A stretch of DNA of 64,000 nucleotides, from NCBI GenBank assembly GCA_963828075.1, contig CAWHDH010000017.1:372001-436000 (forward strand). The letters run 5' to 3'. The position numbers and the translations under genes were made by a program. The notes beneath the pieces are model-generated. The model ran no database searches. It worked only from the letters and a program-made list of their open reading frames with translations, and was not told the DNA's origin. This DNA comes from JACCYI01 sp963828075. Lineage in GTDB: Bacteria; Actinomycetota; Thermoleophilia; Solirubrobacterales; Solirubrobacteraceae. Position 1 is the first letter of the stretch; each line of letters starts with the position of its first letter. This document shows positions 54,731 through 63,496 of this stretch, piece by piece.

Positions 54731-56236
54731 TCAGGCCGACGCCGGTGCCTCTGAACGCCGTGCCCGCGCGAGCGCCGGGAGGCGCACGACGAACCGCGCG
54801 CCGCGGCCGTCGAGTGGGGGTTCGAGGGTCACCGTGCCCTGGTGCGAGTCGGCGACCGCACGAACGATCGAGAGCCCGAGGCCGGACGAGCCGCCGCGAT
54901 CCGAGGCGCCGCGGAAGAACCGCTCGAAGACCTTGTCGGCGAACTCGGGCGGCACGCCGGGGCCGTCGTCCTCGACCGCGATGACGACGTGGCCGCCCTC
55001 GACGCGGACCGACGCCTCGACCGCCGTGGCGGGATCGGTGTGGCGCAGCGCGTTCTCCATCAGGTTCAGGACCAGCCGGTGCAGCTCGTCGCGCGCGCCG
55101 TCGACGACGGCGCCCGGCTCGGCGTCGACGCGCAGCTCGTGGTCGCCGGCCACGGGCTCGAGCTCGCCGGCCGCCTCGACGACGATCTTCGACACGTCGA
55201 TGGGCTCGTGGCGCGCGACGCGGCCGGCGTCGGCGCGAGCGAGCAGCAGCAGGTCGGCGACCAGGCGCCGCATGCGCCGCGAGGAGCGCAGGGCCGACGC
55301 GGCCGCCTCGCGCTGCTCGCCTTCGAGCGACTCCTCGAGCAGCTCGAGGTTCGCGAGCACCGAGGTCAGCGGGGTTCGCAGCTCGTGCGAGGCGTCGGCG
55401 ACGAACTCGCGCTGGCGTGAGAGCGCGGACTCGGTCTCCGCGCGCGAGCTGTCGAGCGCGGCGAGCATGCCCTCGAGTGTGTTGGCGAGCTCGGCGACCT
55501 CGTCGTTTGACTCGGGGTGCGGGATCTGAACCGTCGTGTCGCGGGTGCGCTCGATCCGGCGGGCGGCCTCGGTCAGCTCGGTGATCGGCGCCATCGCGCG
55601 CCGGGCGGTCGCCAGGCCGGCGAGCAGCGCCAGCCCGATACCGCCGAGCACGCCGAGGCCGAGCAGGACGCGGACGCGGCGCGCGGTGGCCTTGACGTCC
55701 GAGATCGGCCGCCCATACTGGACGAAGGCGCCGGTCGAAGACTGCCGGCCGTCGGGCAGGGTGATGATGATCGGCCGCATCTCGACGCGGTATCCGCGAT
55801 AGGACTCGAGCGTCCGCGCGTAGCCGGGGCCGGGGAACTCGGGCGTGTCCTCCGACGACGCGTCGAGCAGGTCGTTGCTGCGCAGCACGAGCCGGATCAC
55901 CGCGTCGCCCGCCTCGGCGTAGTCGCGCAGGCGGATGTCGCTGACCGTCCTGAAGCGCCCACTCGGCGTGACCTTGACCTCGACGCGGCGGGCGAGGTCC
56001 TCGGCCCTGCGGGCCACGTCGTCGTTGAAGTCCTGCTCGATCCGCTGGGTGCTGAGGACGCCGACGATGGTCGCGAACCCGAGCAGGATCACGCCGGTCA
56101 GCGCCGCGGATCCGCCCGCGAGCCGCCACCGGATCGGCAGACGGCGATAGGCGGCCGAGATCTCACCGGACACCTTGGAGACTGGGGCCACGGTCTGATC
56201 GTACGTCGCACCGCGCCGATTCCAGCCGATTTTCAC
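54731..56236 (-). CDS. Sensor histidine kinase, MprB/BaeS-like
   Basis: Product of 501 residues. Membrane helix one is at about 40-62, an extracytoplasmic sensor region spans about 65-185 and helix two is at about 190-210. These are followed by HAMP, HisKA with His284 in VADASHELRTPLTSV, and HATPase with NLMENALRHT, DDGPGVPPEF and SSGLGLSIV. It probably pairs with the OmpR-type regulator at 57645-58334; three unrelated genes lie between them. Start choice is uncertain; a later start would only shorten the N-terminal 30 residues. Confidence 0.93.
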   Translation of the reverse strand: MKIGWNRRGATYDQTVAPVSKVSGEISAAYRRLPIRWRLAGGSAALTGVILLGFATIVGVLSTQRIEQDFNDDVARRAEDLARRVEVKVTPSGRFRTVSDIRLRDYAEAGDAVIRLVLRSNDLLDASSEDTPEFPGPGYARTLESYRGYRVEMRPIIITLPDGRQSSTGAFVQYGRPISDVKATARRVRVLLGLGVLGGIGLALLAGLATARRAMAPITELTEAARRIERTRDTTVQIPHPESNDEVAELANTLEGMLAALDSSRAETESALSRQREFVADASHELRTPLTSVLANLELLEESLEGEQREAAASALRSSRRMRRLVADLLLLARADAGRVARHEPIDVSKIVVEAAGELEPVAGDHELRVDAEPGAVVDGARDELHRLVLNLMENALRHTDPATAVEASVRVEGGHVVIAVEDDGPGVPPEFADKVFERFFRGASDRGGSSGLGLSIVRAVADSHQGTVTLEPPLDGRGARFVVRLPALARARRSEAPASA

Positions 56237-56251
56237 CGGCGGTTTAGGGAG

Positions 56252-56722
56252 TCACGTCGTCCCGGCGCGCCACGAGGTGGCCGGCCGGCCCGCGGTCAGC
56301 TCCTCGAGCGTGTGGACCCGCAGCCGCCAGGGCTCGAGCCGCAGAACCGCGAACGCCTCGCTGCCCGGACCGTCCGGGAAGATCGCCGAGAAGTCGAAGC
56401 GGACCGGCTCGGGCGCCTCGAGGAAGCGCTCCCACGCGGCGCGGCGGCCCGCCTCGTCGGGCACCCAGGCCGCGGCGCACTCGGCGACGGCGATGTCCTG
56501 CCGCGGATCCCAGTACGAGCAGGAGACGTACGGCGTCGTGGCCAGGTGCGCGCGCTTGAGTGGCGTCGCCCGCGTCCCCACCCAGCCCACGAGGCCGTCG
56601 GCGGTGCGCTCCCACACCGGGTGCAGCACGCGGCTGCGCGGCCGGCCGCGCCGGTCGACCGTGGCGACGGAGCACCACACGACGCGGTGGGCGATGGCGA
56701 CGAAGTGGTCGGCGAGTTCCAC
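56252..56722 (-). CDS. Flavin/F420 split-barrel (pyridoxamine oxidase-like) protein
   Basis: Product of 156 residues. The split-barrel pattern WCSVATVDRRGRPRSRVLHP, then GLVGWVGTRATPLKRAHLA and VSCSYWDP, fits the pyridoxamine 5'-phosphate oxidase-like superfamily, many of which use FMN or F420. The GTG at 56720-56722 is chosen: TACAAT on this strand (56730-56735) ends exactly 7 bases before it. It is divergent from the MarR gene and shares its operator, so it is probably the regulated target. Confidence 0.85.
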   Translation of the reverse strand: MELADHFVAIAHRVVWCSVATVDRRGRPRSRVLHPVWERTADGLVGWVGTRATPLKRAHLATTPYVSCSYWDPRQDIAVAECAAAWVPDEAGRRAAWERFLEAPEPVRFDFSAIFPDGPGSEAFAVLRLEPWRLRVHTLEELTAGRPATSWRAGTT

Positions 56723-56746
56723 AACCACTATTGTACAACTATGGTT
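56723..56746. promoter_or_regulatory. MarR operator with two overlapping divergent promoters
   Basis: The palindrome AACCA-NNN-TTGTACAA-NNN-TGGTT fills this segment. On the plus strand TATTGT (56729-56734) ends 6 bases before the marR ATG. On the minus strand TACAAT (56730-56735) ends 7 bases before the split-barrel GTG. Thus both -10 boxes lie in the palindrome centre and both transcripts would be leaderless. MarR bound here should shut off both genes. Confidence 0.7.
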
Positions 56747-57214
56747 GAAGATCGCGAGCTCGACGTCGTGGTGGCCGCGCTGCTCTGCGGCCTCGCGCTC
56801 AACGAGGAGGTGGTGCGCCGGCTGGCGGCACGCGGGCACAACGCGCTGCGGTTCAGTCACGGCTTCGTCGTCCAGCACCTGGTCGACGGGCCCGTCCGCG
56901 TCGGCGACCTCGCGGGCCGTCTCGGCGTCAGCCAGCAGGCGGCGTCGAAGGCCGCGGGTGAGCTGGAGGGGCTGGGGTACGCCGAGCGCGTCGCGGACCC
57001 CGCCGACGGTCGCGTCCGCCTCGTCGGGCTCACCGCGCGCGGCGAGCAGGCGGTCGCCGACGCACGCGCGGCCCGGACCGAGGTCGCCGCCGAGCTCGAG
57101 GACACCCTCGGCCGCCGCCGGGTCGCGGTGCTGCGCCGGTCGTTGCTCGACGCGCTCGAGGCGAGCGGCGGGATGGAGGCCGTGCGCGCGCGGCGGGTGC
57201 CGCCGGTCCGTTGA
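56741..57214 (+). CDS. MarR-family transcriptional regulator
   Basis: Product of 157 residues. The winged helix is clear: GPVRVGDLAGRLGVSQQAAS (recognition helix) then ELEGLGYAERVADPADGRVR (wing), followed by a dimerisation helix. MarR proteins repress until a ligand, often a phenolic compound or oxidant, releases them. The ATG lies inside the operator, so it should be autoregulated. Its stop is one base from the stop of the convergent DUF3592 gene. Confidence 0.93.
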   Translation: MVEDRELDVVVAALLCGLALNEEVVRRLAARGHNALRFSHGFVVQHLVDGPVRVGDLAGRLGVSQQAASKAAGELEGLGYAERVADPADGRVRLVGLTARGEQAVADARAARTEVAAELEDTLGRRRVAVLRRSLLDALEASGGMEAVRARRVPPVR

Positions 57215-57215
57215 C

Positions 57216-57644
57216 TCAGATCACCAGTGCGGCGACGGCGACCAGCACGCCGAGGACGGCGAACGCCGCGCCGAACGCGGTGACGCACCCCGAGACGACC
57301 CGGCCGGTCCCGACCTGGCGCTCGAGAAGGACGACCGTCGGTTCATCAGGGTCGTAGAGGACGGTGACCGAGTCGCCTTCTCGGGCAGCCGGCGGGGTGG
57401 AGCCGATGCTCGACTCCGCCTCCACCACCCGGCCGTCGGGCAGCGTGAACCGCACCACCGGGAAGAGCGTGGTGCCGGTGCTCGACCGGGTGGCGACGCG
57501 GCTGTGCAGGCCGGTCACGACGCCGGGCGCGCGCTGCGCTCGCCCCGCGAAGGCGCTCCCGGCGCGCCGGGAGCGGATCCCGGCGAACACGAGAAAGAGG
57601 CCGACGGCCGCGAACACGGCCGCGACCTGCATGACGGGCTCCAT
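57216..57644 (-). CDS. DUF3592 membrane protein
   Basis: Product of 142 residues with a hydrophobic helix at each end (VAAVFAAVGLFLVFAGI and AFGAAFAVLGVLVAVAALVI). Between them is the DUF3592 beta domain (PVVRFTLPDGRVVEAESSIG; GDSVTVLYDPDEPT). Function is unknown. Its ATG directly follows the response regulator stop, so it is co-transcribed with it. Confidence 0.88.
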   Translation of the reverse strand: MEPVMQVAAVFAAVGLFLVFAGIRSRRAGSAFAGRAQRAPGVVTGLHSRVATRSSTGTTLFPVVRFTLPDGRVVEAESSIGSTPPAAREGDSVTVLYDPDEPTVVLLERQVGTGRVVSGCVTAFGAAFAVLGVLVAVAALVI

Positions 57645-58334
57645 CTACACGCGCAGGACGTACCCGGCGCCGCGGACGGTGTGCAGGAGCCGCGGCTCGC
57701 CGCCGGCCTCGAGCTTGCGCCGCAGGTTCGAGACGAAGACCTCGATCGTGTTGGTGATCGAGAAGGGGTCATAGCCCCAGACCTCGTCGAGCAGCTTCTG
57801 GCGGGAGATCACCAGCCGCTCGTTGCGCATCAGGTACTCGAGCAGCTCGAACTCGCGCTGGGTGAGCTCGATCGAGCGCTCGCCACGGAAGACCTCGTGG
57901 GTGTCGGGGTTGAGCGTCAGGTCGCCGACCACGAGCGGCGCCATCCCGCGCGGCGGGCGGCGGCGCAGCAGCGCGCGCAGGCGCGCCAGGAGCTCCTGGC
58001 GCTCGAACGGCTTGACCAGGTAGTCGTCGCCGCCGACGTCGAGCCCTTCGACGCGCGAGTCCAGTGCGTCGCGCGCGGTGAGCATGAGGATCGGCGTGTC
58101 GTCCTTCGAGGCGCGCAGCGTTCGGGCGACGTCGATGCCGTCCATGCGCGGCAGCCCGAGGTCCAGCACGATCAGGTCGGGCAGGAACGCCTGGGTCTCG
58201 TCCAGTGCCTGGACGCCGTCGTGGGCGGTGCGGACCTCGTAGCCCTCCAGACGCAGCGAGCGTTGCAGAACCTGGGCGATGTCGTCGTCGTCCTCGACGA
58301 CGAGGACGCGGGCGGGCCGTGCGGATGCCTCCAT
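57645..58334 (-). CDS. OmpR/PhoB-family response regulator
   Basis: Product of 229 residues. The receiver has acidic residues in VEDDDD, phosphoacceptor Asp58 in LIVLDLGLP, and Lys108 in DDYLVKPF. The winged-helix DNA-binding domain has LTQREFELLEYLMRNE and TIEVFVSNLRRKLEAGG. It resembles MprA. The likely partner kinase is at 54731-56236. The ATG is 6 bases after a TAGGAT -10 box, suggesting a leaderless, probably self-controlled message. Confidence 0.95.
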   Translation of the reverse strand: MEASARPARVLVVEDDDDIAQVLQRSLRLEGYEVRTAHDGVQALDETQAFLPDLIVLDLGLPRMDGIDVARTLRASKDDTPILMLTARDALDSRVEGLDVGGDDYLVKPFERQELLARLRALLRRRPPRGMAPLVVGDLTLNPDTHEVFRGERSIELTQREFELLEYLMRNERLVISRQKLLDEVWGYDPFSITNTIEVFVSNLRRKLEAGGEPRLLHTVRGAGYVLRV

Positions 58335-58340
58335 GCACCC

Positions 58341-58382
58341 ATCCTAGGCGCACCGAACGCACCATTTAGCGACATTTAGCCT
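58341..58382. promoter_or_regulatory. Response-regulator promoter with tandem binding half-sites
   Basis: CATTTAGC is repeated at 58363-58370 and 58373-58380, a 10-bp period typical of OmpR/PhoB tandem half-sites. On the minus strand TAGGAT (58341-58346) is the -10 box and the -35 position (58364-58369, 17-base spacer) falls in the first repeat. On the plus strand TAGCCT (58377-58382) could be the ftsK -10 box and overlaps the second repeat. Confidence 0.55.
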
Positions 58383-58434
58383 CGGCGCCGCGGCAAGGGT
58401 TCGGTCCCGGCGCGTCGAAGGGGGGACGGCCTCC

Positions 58435-60864
58435 ATGCCGCCCGCCACGTCGAAGTCACGCGCCCGGCGCGCCAGCCACGCCTGGCCGGCGCGGTTGCCG
58501 CAGCTCCAGCAGCCTCAGCTCGACCTCGTCGGCCTCGGGCTGGTCGCCGCCGCGGTGTTCCTCGGTTTCGTCGTCTATCTCGGCTGGGACGGCGGCCAGG
58601 CGGGGGAGGGGCTGGTCGAGGGCCTGCGCTGGCTCGTCGGCGGCGGCCACTACGTCATGCCGGCGGCGCTCGCGGCGGCCGGCGCGGTGATCGTCCTGCG
58701 ACCGGTCCTGCCGGCGGTCCGGCCCTTCCGGTCGGGGGCGATCTGCCTGTCGACGGCGATCGTGCTGGGACTGGCGGCCGGGACGCTCGGCGCCGGACCG
58801 GGCGGTGAGCGGCCCGCCGCATGGGACGTCCCCTACGCCGAGGCCCATGGCGGGATGGCGGGCGAGGCGCTCTACTGGCTCGCCTCGACGCTGTTCTCGG
58901 CGCTCGGGGCGCACATCATCGCTGTGTTCCTGTTCGTCGCCGGAGCCCTGCTGCTGACCGGCGCATCCGTGGCCGGCGTGTTGCAGGCGACGCACCGGCG
59001 CGTCCGCGAGACGACCACCGAGGTCGGCGCCGTCGTGGCGCGCCGGCGGGCGGCGGCCGAGGAGCTGGCGGCGCTCGAGGCGACCGAGCGGACGGCGGTG
59101 ATGCGCGCTCCGGCGCCGGAGACCGACGAGATCCCCGCGAGCTTCTGGTCGGGGGACGAGCGCTTCCCGGACCTCTACGGCGCGCCGCCGCCGGTCGCGC
59201 CCGACCCGGAGCCCGAGCCGCCCGAGCCCGAGCCGAAGGAGCCCCGCCTGGCCGAGGACCCCGACGTCGACGAGCCCGGCGTCACCCGCACGACCTCACC
59301 CACCAAGGCACAGCTGACGCCGCAGGGGCGCCTGCGCGCCGAGGTCACCGACGCGCCGGACTTCGTGTGGGTCGTCCCCGGCACGAGCTTCCTCAAGCGC
59401 TCCTCGGCGCAGGCGTCGCGCCCTGACACCGTCGGCCAGGAGAAGGTCGCCGCCCAGCTGCTCGAGGCGCTCGGGCACTTCGGCGTCAAGGCGCAGGTCA
59501 TCGGGATGGTCGCCGGCCCGCACATCACCCGCTACGAGCTGCGCCTGGCCCCGGGGACGAAGGTCGCCAAGGTCGCCCAGCTCAAGGACGACCTCGCCTA
59601 CGCGCTGGCCGCCGCCGACATCCGCATCCTCGCCCCGATCCCCGGCAAGCAGGCGGTCGGCGTCGAGGTGCCCAACGTCCGCCGCCAGATCGTCCACCTC
59701 GGCGACGTGATGCAGGAGCCGCCGCCGGACTGGTCGCCGCTCACCGTCTGGCTCGGCAAGGACGTCGCCGGCCGCGCGATCGGCTGCGACCTGGCCAAGA
59801 TGCCGCACCTGCTCGTCGCGGGCACGACCGGCGCCGGCAAGTCCGGCTGCGTCAACGCGATGCTCTCCTCGGTGCTGCTGCGCGCGACGCCGCACGAGGT
59901 CCGGCTCGTGCTCGTCGACCCCAAGCAGGTCGAGCTCAACCACTACGAGTCGATCCCGCATCTGCTCACGCCGGTCATCACCAACCCCAAGAAGGCGGCC
60001 ACGGCGCTGCAGAACCTCGTGCGCGAGATGGAGCAGCGCTACACGTACATGTCGCTGGCGCGGACGCGGTCGCTGATCGAGATGAACCGCGTGCGCGAAT
60101 CGCGCGGCGAGGCGCCGCTGCCCTACATCCTGTGCGTGATCGACGAGCTCGCCGACCTGATGATGGTCGCGCCCGCCGACGTCGAGGACTCGATCATCCG
60201 CCTCGCCCAGAAGGCGCGCGCGGTCGGGATCCACCTCGTGCTGGCGACGCAGTCGCCGCGGGTCGACGTCATCACGGGCATGATCAAGGCCAACGTCCCC
60301 TCGCGGATCGCGTTCGCCGTCTCCTCGCAGACCGACTCGCGCGTGATCCTCGACCAGAACGGCGCCGAGACGCTGCTCGGGATGGGCGACATGCTGTTCG
60401 CGCCCGTCGGCTCGTCGCGGCTGCAGCGCATCCAGGGCGCGTTCATCGACGAGTCCGAGATCGCCGAGCTCACGACCGCCTGGCGGCGCCAGGGCGAGCC
60501 CGAGTTCCGCGAGGAGCTGCTCGTGGAGGTCGAGGACGAGGCGGCCGAGGGGAGCGGGGAGGAGCCTGACTTCGACCCCGACGAGGACCCGCTGCTCGAG
60601 GACGCGATCCGGCTCGTCGCCGAGATGCAGACCGCGTCGACGTCGATGCTCCAGCGCCGCCTGCGGCTCGGCTACACCCGCGCCGGCCGGCTGATCGACA
60701 TGCTCGAGCGCCGTGGCGTGATCTCGGGCTACGAGGGCTCGAAGCCCCGGCAGGTCCTCATCTCCGAGGCCGACGTGCCGCGGATGCTCACGGCGCTCGC
60801 CGAGCCGGGTCGGCCACCGGACGTCGAGGCCGACGCCGGGGAGGACCCCCCGGGCGCCGAGTAG
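58435..60864 (+). CDS. ftsK: FtsK/SpoIIIE DNA translocase
   Basis: Product of 809 residues. Four membrane helices lie in about residues 30-185 (LVGLGLVAAAVFLGFVVYLG and others). They are followed by an acidic, proline-rich linker, the alpha/beta motor with Walker A LLVAGTTGAGKSGCVN and Walker B LCVIDELADLM, and a C-terminal gamma winged helix (TSMLQRRLRLGYTRAGRLID). It moves chromosomal DNA through the division septum. GGGGGGACGG precedes the ATG. Confidence 0.96.
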   Translation: MPPATSKSRARRASHAWPARLPQLQQPQLDLVGLGLVAAAVFLGFVVYLGWDGGQAGEGLVEGLRWLVGGGHYVMPAALAAAGAVIVLRPVLPAVRPFRSGAICLSTAIVLGLAAGTLGAGPGGERPAAWDVPYAEAHGGMAGEALYWLASTLFSALGAHIIAVFLFVAGALLLTGASVAGVLQATHRRVRETTTEVGAVVARRRAAAEELAALEATERTAVMRAPAPETDEIPASFWSGDERFPDLYGAPPPVAPDPEPEPPEPEPKEPRLAEDPDVDEPGVTRTTSPTKAQLTPQGRLRAEVTDAPDFVWVVPGTSFLKRSSAQASRPDTVGQEKVAAQLLEALGHFGVKAQVIGMVAGPHITRYELRLAPGTKVAKVAQLKDDLAYALAAADIRILAPIPGKQAVGVEVPNVRRQIVHLGDVMQEPPPDWSPLTVWLGKDVAGRAIGCDLAKMPHLLVAGTTGAGKSGCVNAMLSSVLLRATPHEVRLVLVDPKQVELNHYESIPHLLTPVITNPKKAATALQNLVREMEQRYTYMSLARTRSLIEMNRVRESRGEAPLPYILCVIDELADLMMVAPADVEDSIIRLAQKARAVGIHLVLATQSPRVDVITGMIKANVPSRIAFAVSSQTDSRVILDQNGAETLLGMGDMLFAPVGSSRLQRIQGAFIDESEIAELTTAWRRQGEPEFREELLVEVEDEAAEGSGEEPDFDPDEDPLLEDAIRLVAEMQTASTSMLQRRLRLGYTRAGRLIDMLERRGVISGYEGSKPRQVLISEADVPRMLTALAEPGRPPDVEADAGEDPPGAE

Positions 60865-60879
60865 CCTTCGCGCCTGCTC

Positions 60880-61668
60880 ATGCCCGAGATCGGAGCCACC
60901 CTTCGCGAGGCGCGCCAGCGGCGCAAGGTCGATCTCATGGCCGTCGAGGGCGACACGAAGATTCGCGCCCGGTATCTGGCCGCCCTGGAGGAGGAGGCGT
61001 TCGACGTCCTCCCCGGCCCGACCTACGTCAAGTCGTTCCTGCGCACCTACGCGGAGTACCTCGGGCTCGACGCCAAGCTGCTCGTCGAGGAGTACAAGCA
61101 GCGCTACGAGCGGCCCACGCCGCAGGAGCTGACGCCCTTCTCGACCAACCTCGGGTCGCGCCGCGAGCGCCGGCGCGCGCGCGGGCCGGTCGTCTCGCCC
61201 GGGGCGGTCATCGCGATCAGCGTGCTGCTGCTCCTGGCCTCGCTCACGGCGCTCGGCGTGTTGTGGCCGACCGACGACGGCGAGCGCGCCGCGAACGAGC
61301 CGACGCCGACCGCGACGGCGACACCCACGGCGTCCAAGAAGAAGAAGCAGAGCACGCGCAAGCGCAAGCGGGCGGCCACGCCGAAGAACGTCCGGGTGCA
61401 GATCGTGCCCGAGGGCCCGGTCTACGTCTGCCTGGAGTCGGCGGCCGGCAAGCCCCTGATCAACAAGGCGACGCTGCAGGCCGGGCGGCCGTCGCGCCGC
61501 TTCACGGGCCGCCGCTTCCGGGTCACGTTCGGCAACGGCCAAGTGCGGATGCGGGTCGGGAAACGGTCCTATCCCGTCCCCGAGACGCGGGTCCCGCTGG
61601 GCTACGAGATCCGGCCCGGACGCTCGCCGCGGCGCCTGTCCGACGGGCAGCGCCCCACCTGCACGTGA
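60880..61668 (+). CDS. RodZ-like helix-turn-helix membrane protein
   Basis: Product of 262 residues. The N-terminal HTH_25-type domain starts IGATLREARQRRKVDL and has LPGPTYVKSFLRTYAEYLGL, the RodZ signature. A single membrane helix is at about 105-127, then a Thr/Lys-rich linker and a C-terminal beta domain (VRVQIVPEGPVYVCLESAAG) of the DUF4115 kind. RodZ links cytoskeleton and wall synthesis; in bacteria without MreB the role is unclear. TAGCCT containing the ftsK stop may be its -10 box. Confidence 0.88.
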   Translation: MPEIGATLREARQRRKVDLMAVEGDTKIRARYLAALEEEAFDVLPGPTYVKSFLRTYAEYLGLDAKLLVEEYKQRYERPTPQELTPFSTNLGSRRERRRARGPVVSPGAVIAISVLLLLASLTALGVLWPTDDGERAANEPTPTATATPTASKKKKQSTRKRKRAATPKNVRVQIVPEGPVYVCLESAAGKPLINKATLQAGRPSRRFTGRRFRVTFGNGQVRMRVGKRSYPVPETRVPLGYEIRPGRSPRRLSDGQRPTCT

Positions 61669-62951
61669 GCGCCCGCGCCGGCATCCTGATCACCGGCACC
61701 GAGGTCCTCAGCGGGATCATCGCCGACCGCAACGGCCCGTGGCTGGCGGAGCGGCTGCGCGAGCGCGGGGTCGGGCTCGCGCACACCGTCGTCGTCGGCG
61801 ACCGGCCGGATGATGTCCGGTCGGCGCTCGACTTCCTGGCCGCCACGGGCGTCGACCTGATCATCACGAGCGGCGGACTGGGGCCGACCGCCGACGACCT
61901 CACGGCCGAGGTCGTCGCCGCCTTCGCCGGCCGCGAGATCGTCCTCGACCAGGCGCTCGAGGGCCGCATCGCGACGATCCTCGAGCGTCTGATGGCCCGC
62001 TGGCCGGACCTCGACCGCGAGGCGGTGCGGGCCGGGAACCGCAAGCAGGCGCTCGTCCCGGCGGGCGCGACGGTGCTCGAGCCGGTCGGCACGGCGCCGG
62101 GCCTCGTCGTCCCGGCGTCCGACGGCTCCGCCGCCCCGACCGTGCTCGTGCTGCCCGGGCCGCCGGGGGAGCTGCAGCCGATGTGGGCCGCCGCGCTCGA
62201 GACCGAGGCGCTGCAGGCCGCGCTCGCCGGCGCCGGGGCCTACGAGCAGCGCATCATGCGCCTCTTCCCGCTCCCGGAGTCCGAGATCGCCGAGACCCTG
62301 CGCGTGCTCGAGCGCGAGGGAGTCCCGCTGTCCGGGCTCGAGATCACCACCTGCCTGCGCCGCGGGGAGATCGAGATCGCCACGGTGTTCGCGCCGGAGG
62401 CGGCGGCCGCCTACGCGGCCTTCGAGGCCGGGGTGCTCGAGCGCCACGGGCGGGCGGTGTTCTCGGTCGACGGCGCGACGATCGACGACATCGTCACCGC
62501 GGCCCTGGCCGGGCCGCCGGCGCGGACGATCGCGGTGGCGGAGTCCTGCACCGGCGGGCTGATGGCCGCCCGGCTCACCGATCGCGGCGGCTCGTCGGCG
62601 TGGGCGCTCGGCGGGGTGGTCGCCTACTCCGACGACGCCAAGGCTGCCCTGGCTCGCGTGCCCGCGGAGCTGATCGCGGCGCACGGCGCGGTCTCGCCCG
62701 AGGTCGCCGCGGCGCTCGCCGACGGCGCGATCGCGGCGTTCGCGGCCGAGCTCGGCGTCGGGATCACGGGCATCGCTGGGCCCGGCGGCGGCACCGCGGA
62801 GAAGCCGGTCGGGACCGTCTGCTTGTCGGTCGCCCGGTCCGATGGCGAGCGGATCGACCGCGCCGTGCGGCTGCCCGGGGACCGCGCGGCGGTCCGCGAG
62901 CGCACGACGACGGTCGCCATGCACCTGCTGCGCCGCCTGCTGGCTCGCTGA
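61665..62951 (+). CDS. cinA: CinA-like protein, MoCF plus nicotinamide-nucleotide amidase domains
   Basis: Product of 428 residues from a GTG in a GTGA overlap. The N-terminal MoCF domain has GILITGTEVLSGIIADRNGP and ITSGGLGPTADDLTAEVVA. The C-terminal PncC-type amidase domain has VAESCTGGLMAARLTDRGGS, AYSDDAKAAL and GITGIAGPGGGTAEKPVGTV. Such proteins hydrolyse ADP-ribose and deamidate NMN in NAD recycling. The thpR gene follows two bases after the stop. Confidence 0.94.
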   Translation: MSARAGILITGTEVLSGIIADRNGPWLAERLRERGVGLAHTVVVGDRPDDVRSALDFLAATGVDLIITSGGLGPTADDLTAEVVAAFAGREIVLDQALEGRIATILERLMARWPDLDREAVRAGNRKQALVPAGATVLEPVGTAPGLVVPASDGSAAPTVLVLPGPPGELQPMWAAALETEALQAALAGAGAYEQRIMRLFPLPESEIAETLRVLEREGVPLSGLEITTCLRRGEIEIATVFAPEAAAAYAAFEAGVLERHGRAVFSVDGATIDDIVTAALAGPPARTIAVAESCTGGLMAARLTDRGGSSAWALGGVVAYSDDAKAALARVPAELIAAHGAVSPEVAAALADGAIAAFAAELGVGITGIAGPGGGTAEKPVGTVCLSVARSDGERIDRAVRLPGDRAAVRERTTTVAMHLLRRLLAR

Positions 62952-62953
62952 CG

Positions 62954-63496
62954 TTGCGCCTCTTCGTCGCCCTCGAGCTGCCCGAGGCGGTCCGCGCGCG
63001 GCTGTGGGCGTGGTCGGCGGCGCTCGACGAGGGCGGGTGGCGGCGCGTGCCCGAGGCGAACCTGCACGTGACGCTGGCGTTCCTGGGGTCGCGGCCGGCG
63101 GAGGATGTCGCGGGTATCGCTGCGGTGCTCGAGGCGTGTCCTGACGTCGCGCCGCGGATGACGTGCGCGGGGGTCGTGGCGTTGCCACTGCGGCGCCCGC
63201 GCGTGCTCGCGCTGCGGCTGGACTCGCCGGGCGACGTGCTGGCGCGGTTGCAGGCGGCGGTCTCCGGCGGACTGGCGGCGGCCGGGCTCTACGTCCCCGA
63301 GGACCGGCGGTTCCTCGCGCACGTGACCGTCGCGCGGGCTCGCCGTGCCACGCCCCCGGCGCGCGGCGCGGCGCTGCCGGAGCCGCCGTCGTGCGACCTC
63401 GAGGCCCCGGCCGTGACGCTGTTCGAGTCCCGCCCCGGGCTTGGTGGATCGCAATACACCGCGTTGGCGTCCATGACGCTACGCTCGGCCGGATGA
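62954..63496 (+). CDS. thpR: RNA 2',3'-cyclic phosphodiesterase (2H family)
   Basis: Product of 180 residues. The two HxTx motifs that define the family are HVTLAFLG (His38) and HVTVARAR near residue 120. It starts MRLFVALELPEAVRARLW from a TTG. The family opens 2',3'-cyclic phosphates or forms 2'-5' RNA linkages. The cinA-thpR pairing is common in actinobacteria. The stop overlaps the hydrolase ATG (ATGA). Confidence 0.92.
   Translation: MRLFVALELPEAVRARLWAWSAALDEGGWRRVPEANLHVTLAFLGSRPAEDVAGIAAVLEACPDVAPRMTCAGVVALPLRRPRVLALRLDSPGDVLARLQAAVSGGLAAAGLYVPEDRRFLAHVTVARARRATPPARGAALPEPPSCDLEAPAVTLFESRPGLGGSQYTALASMTLRSAG

Noticed and set aside
56741..57214. Toxin-antitoxin pair formed by the MarR and split-barrel genes
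   Set aside because: Both proteins belong to clear enzyme and regulator families and the genes are divergent, unlike toxin-antitoxin operons.
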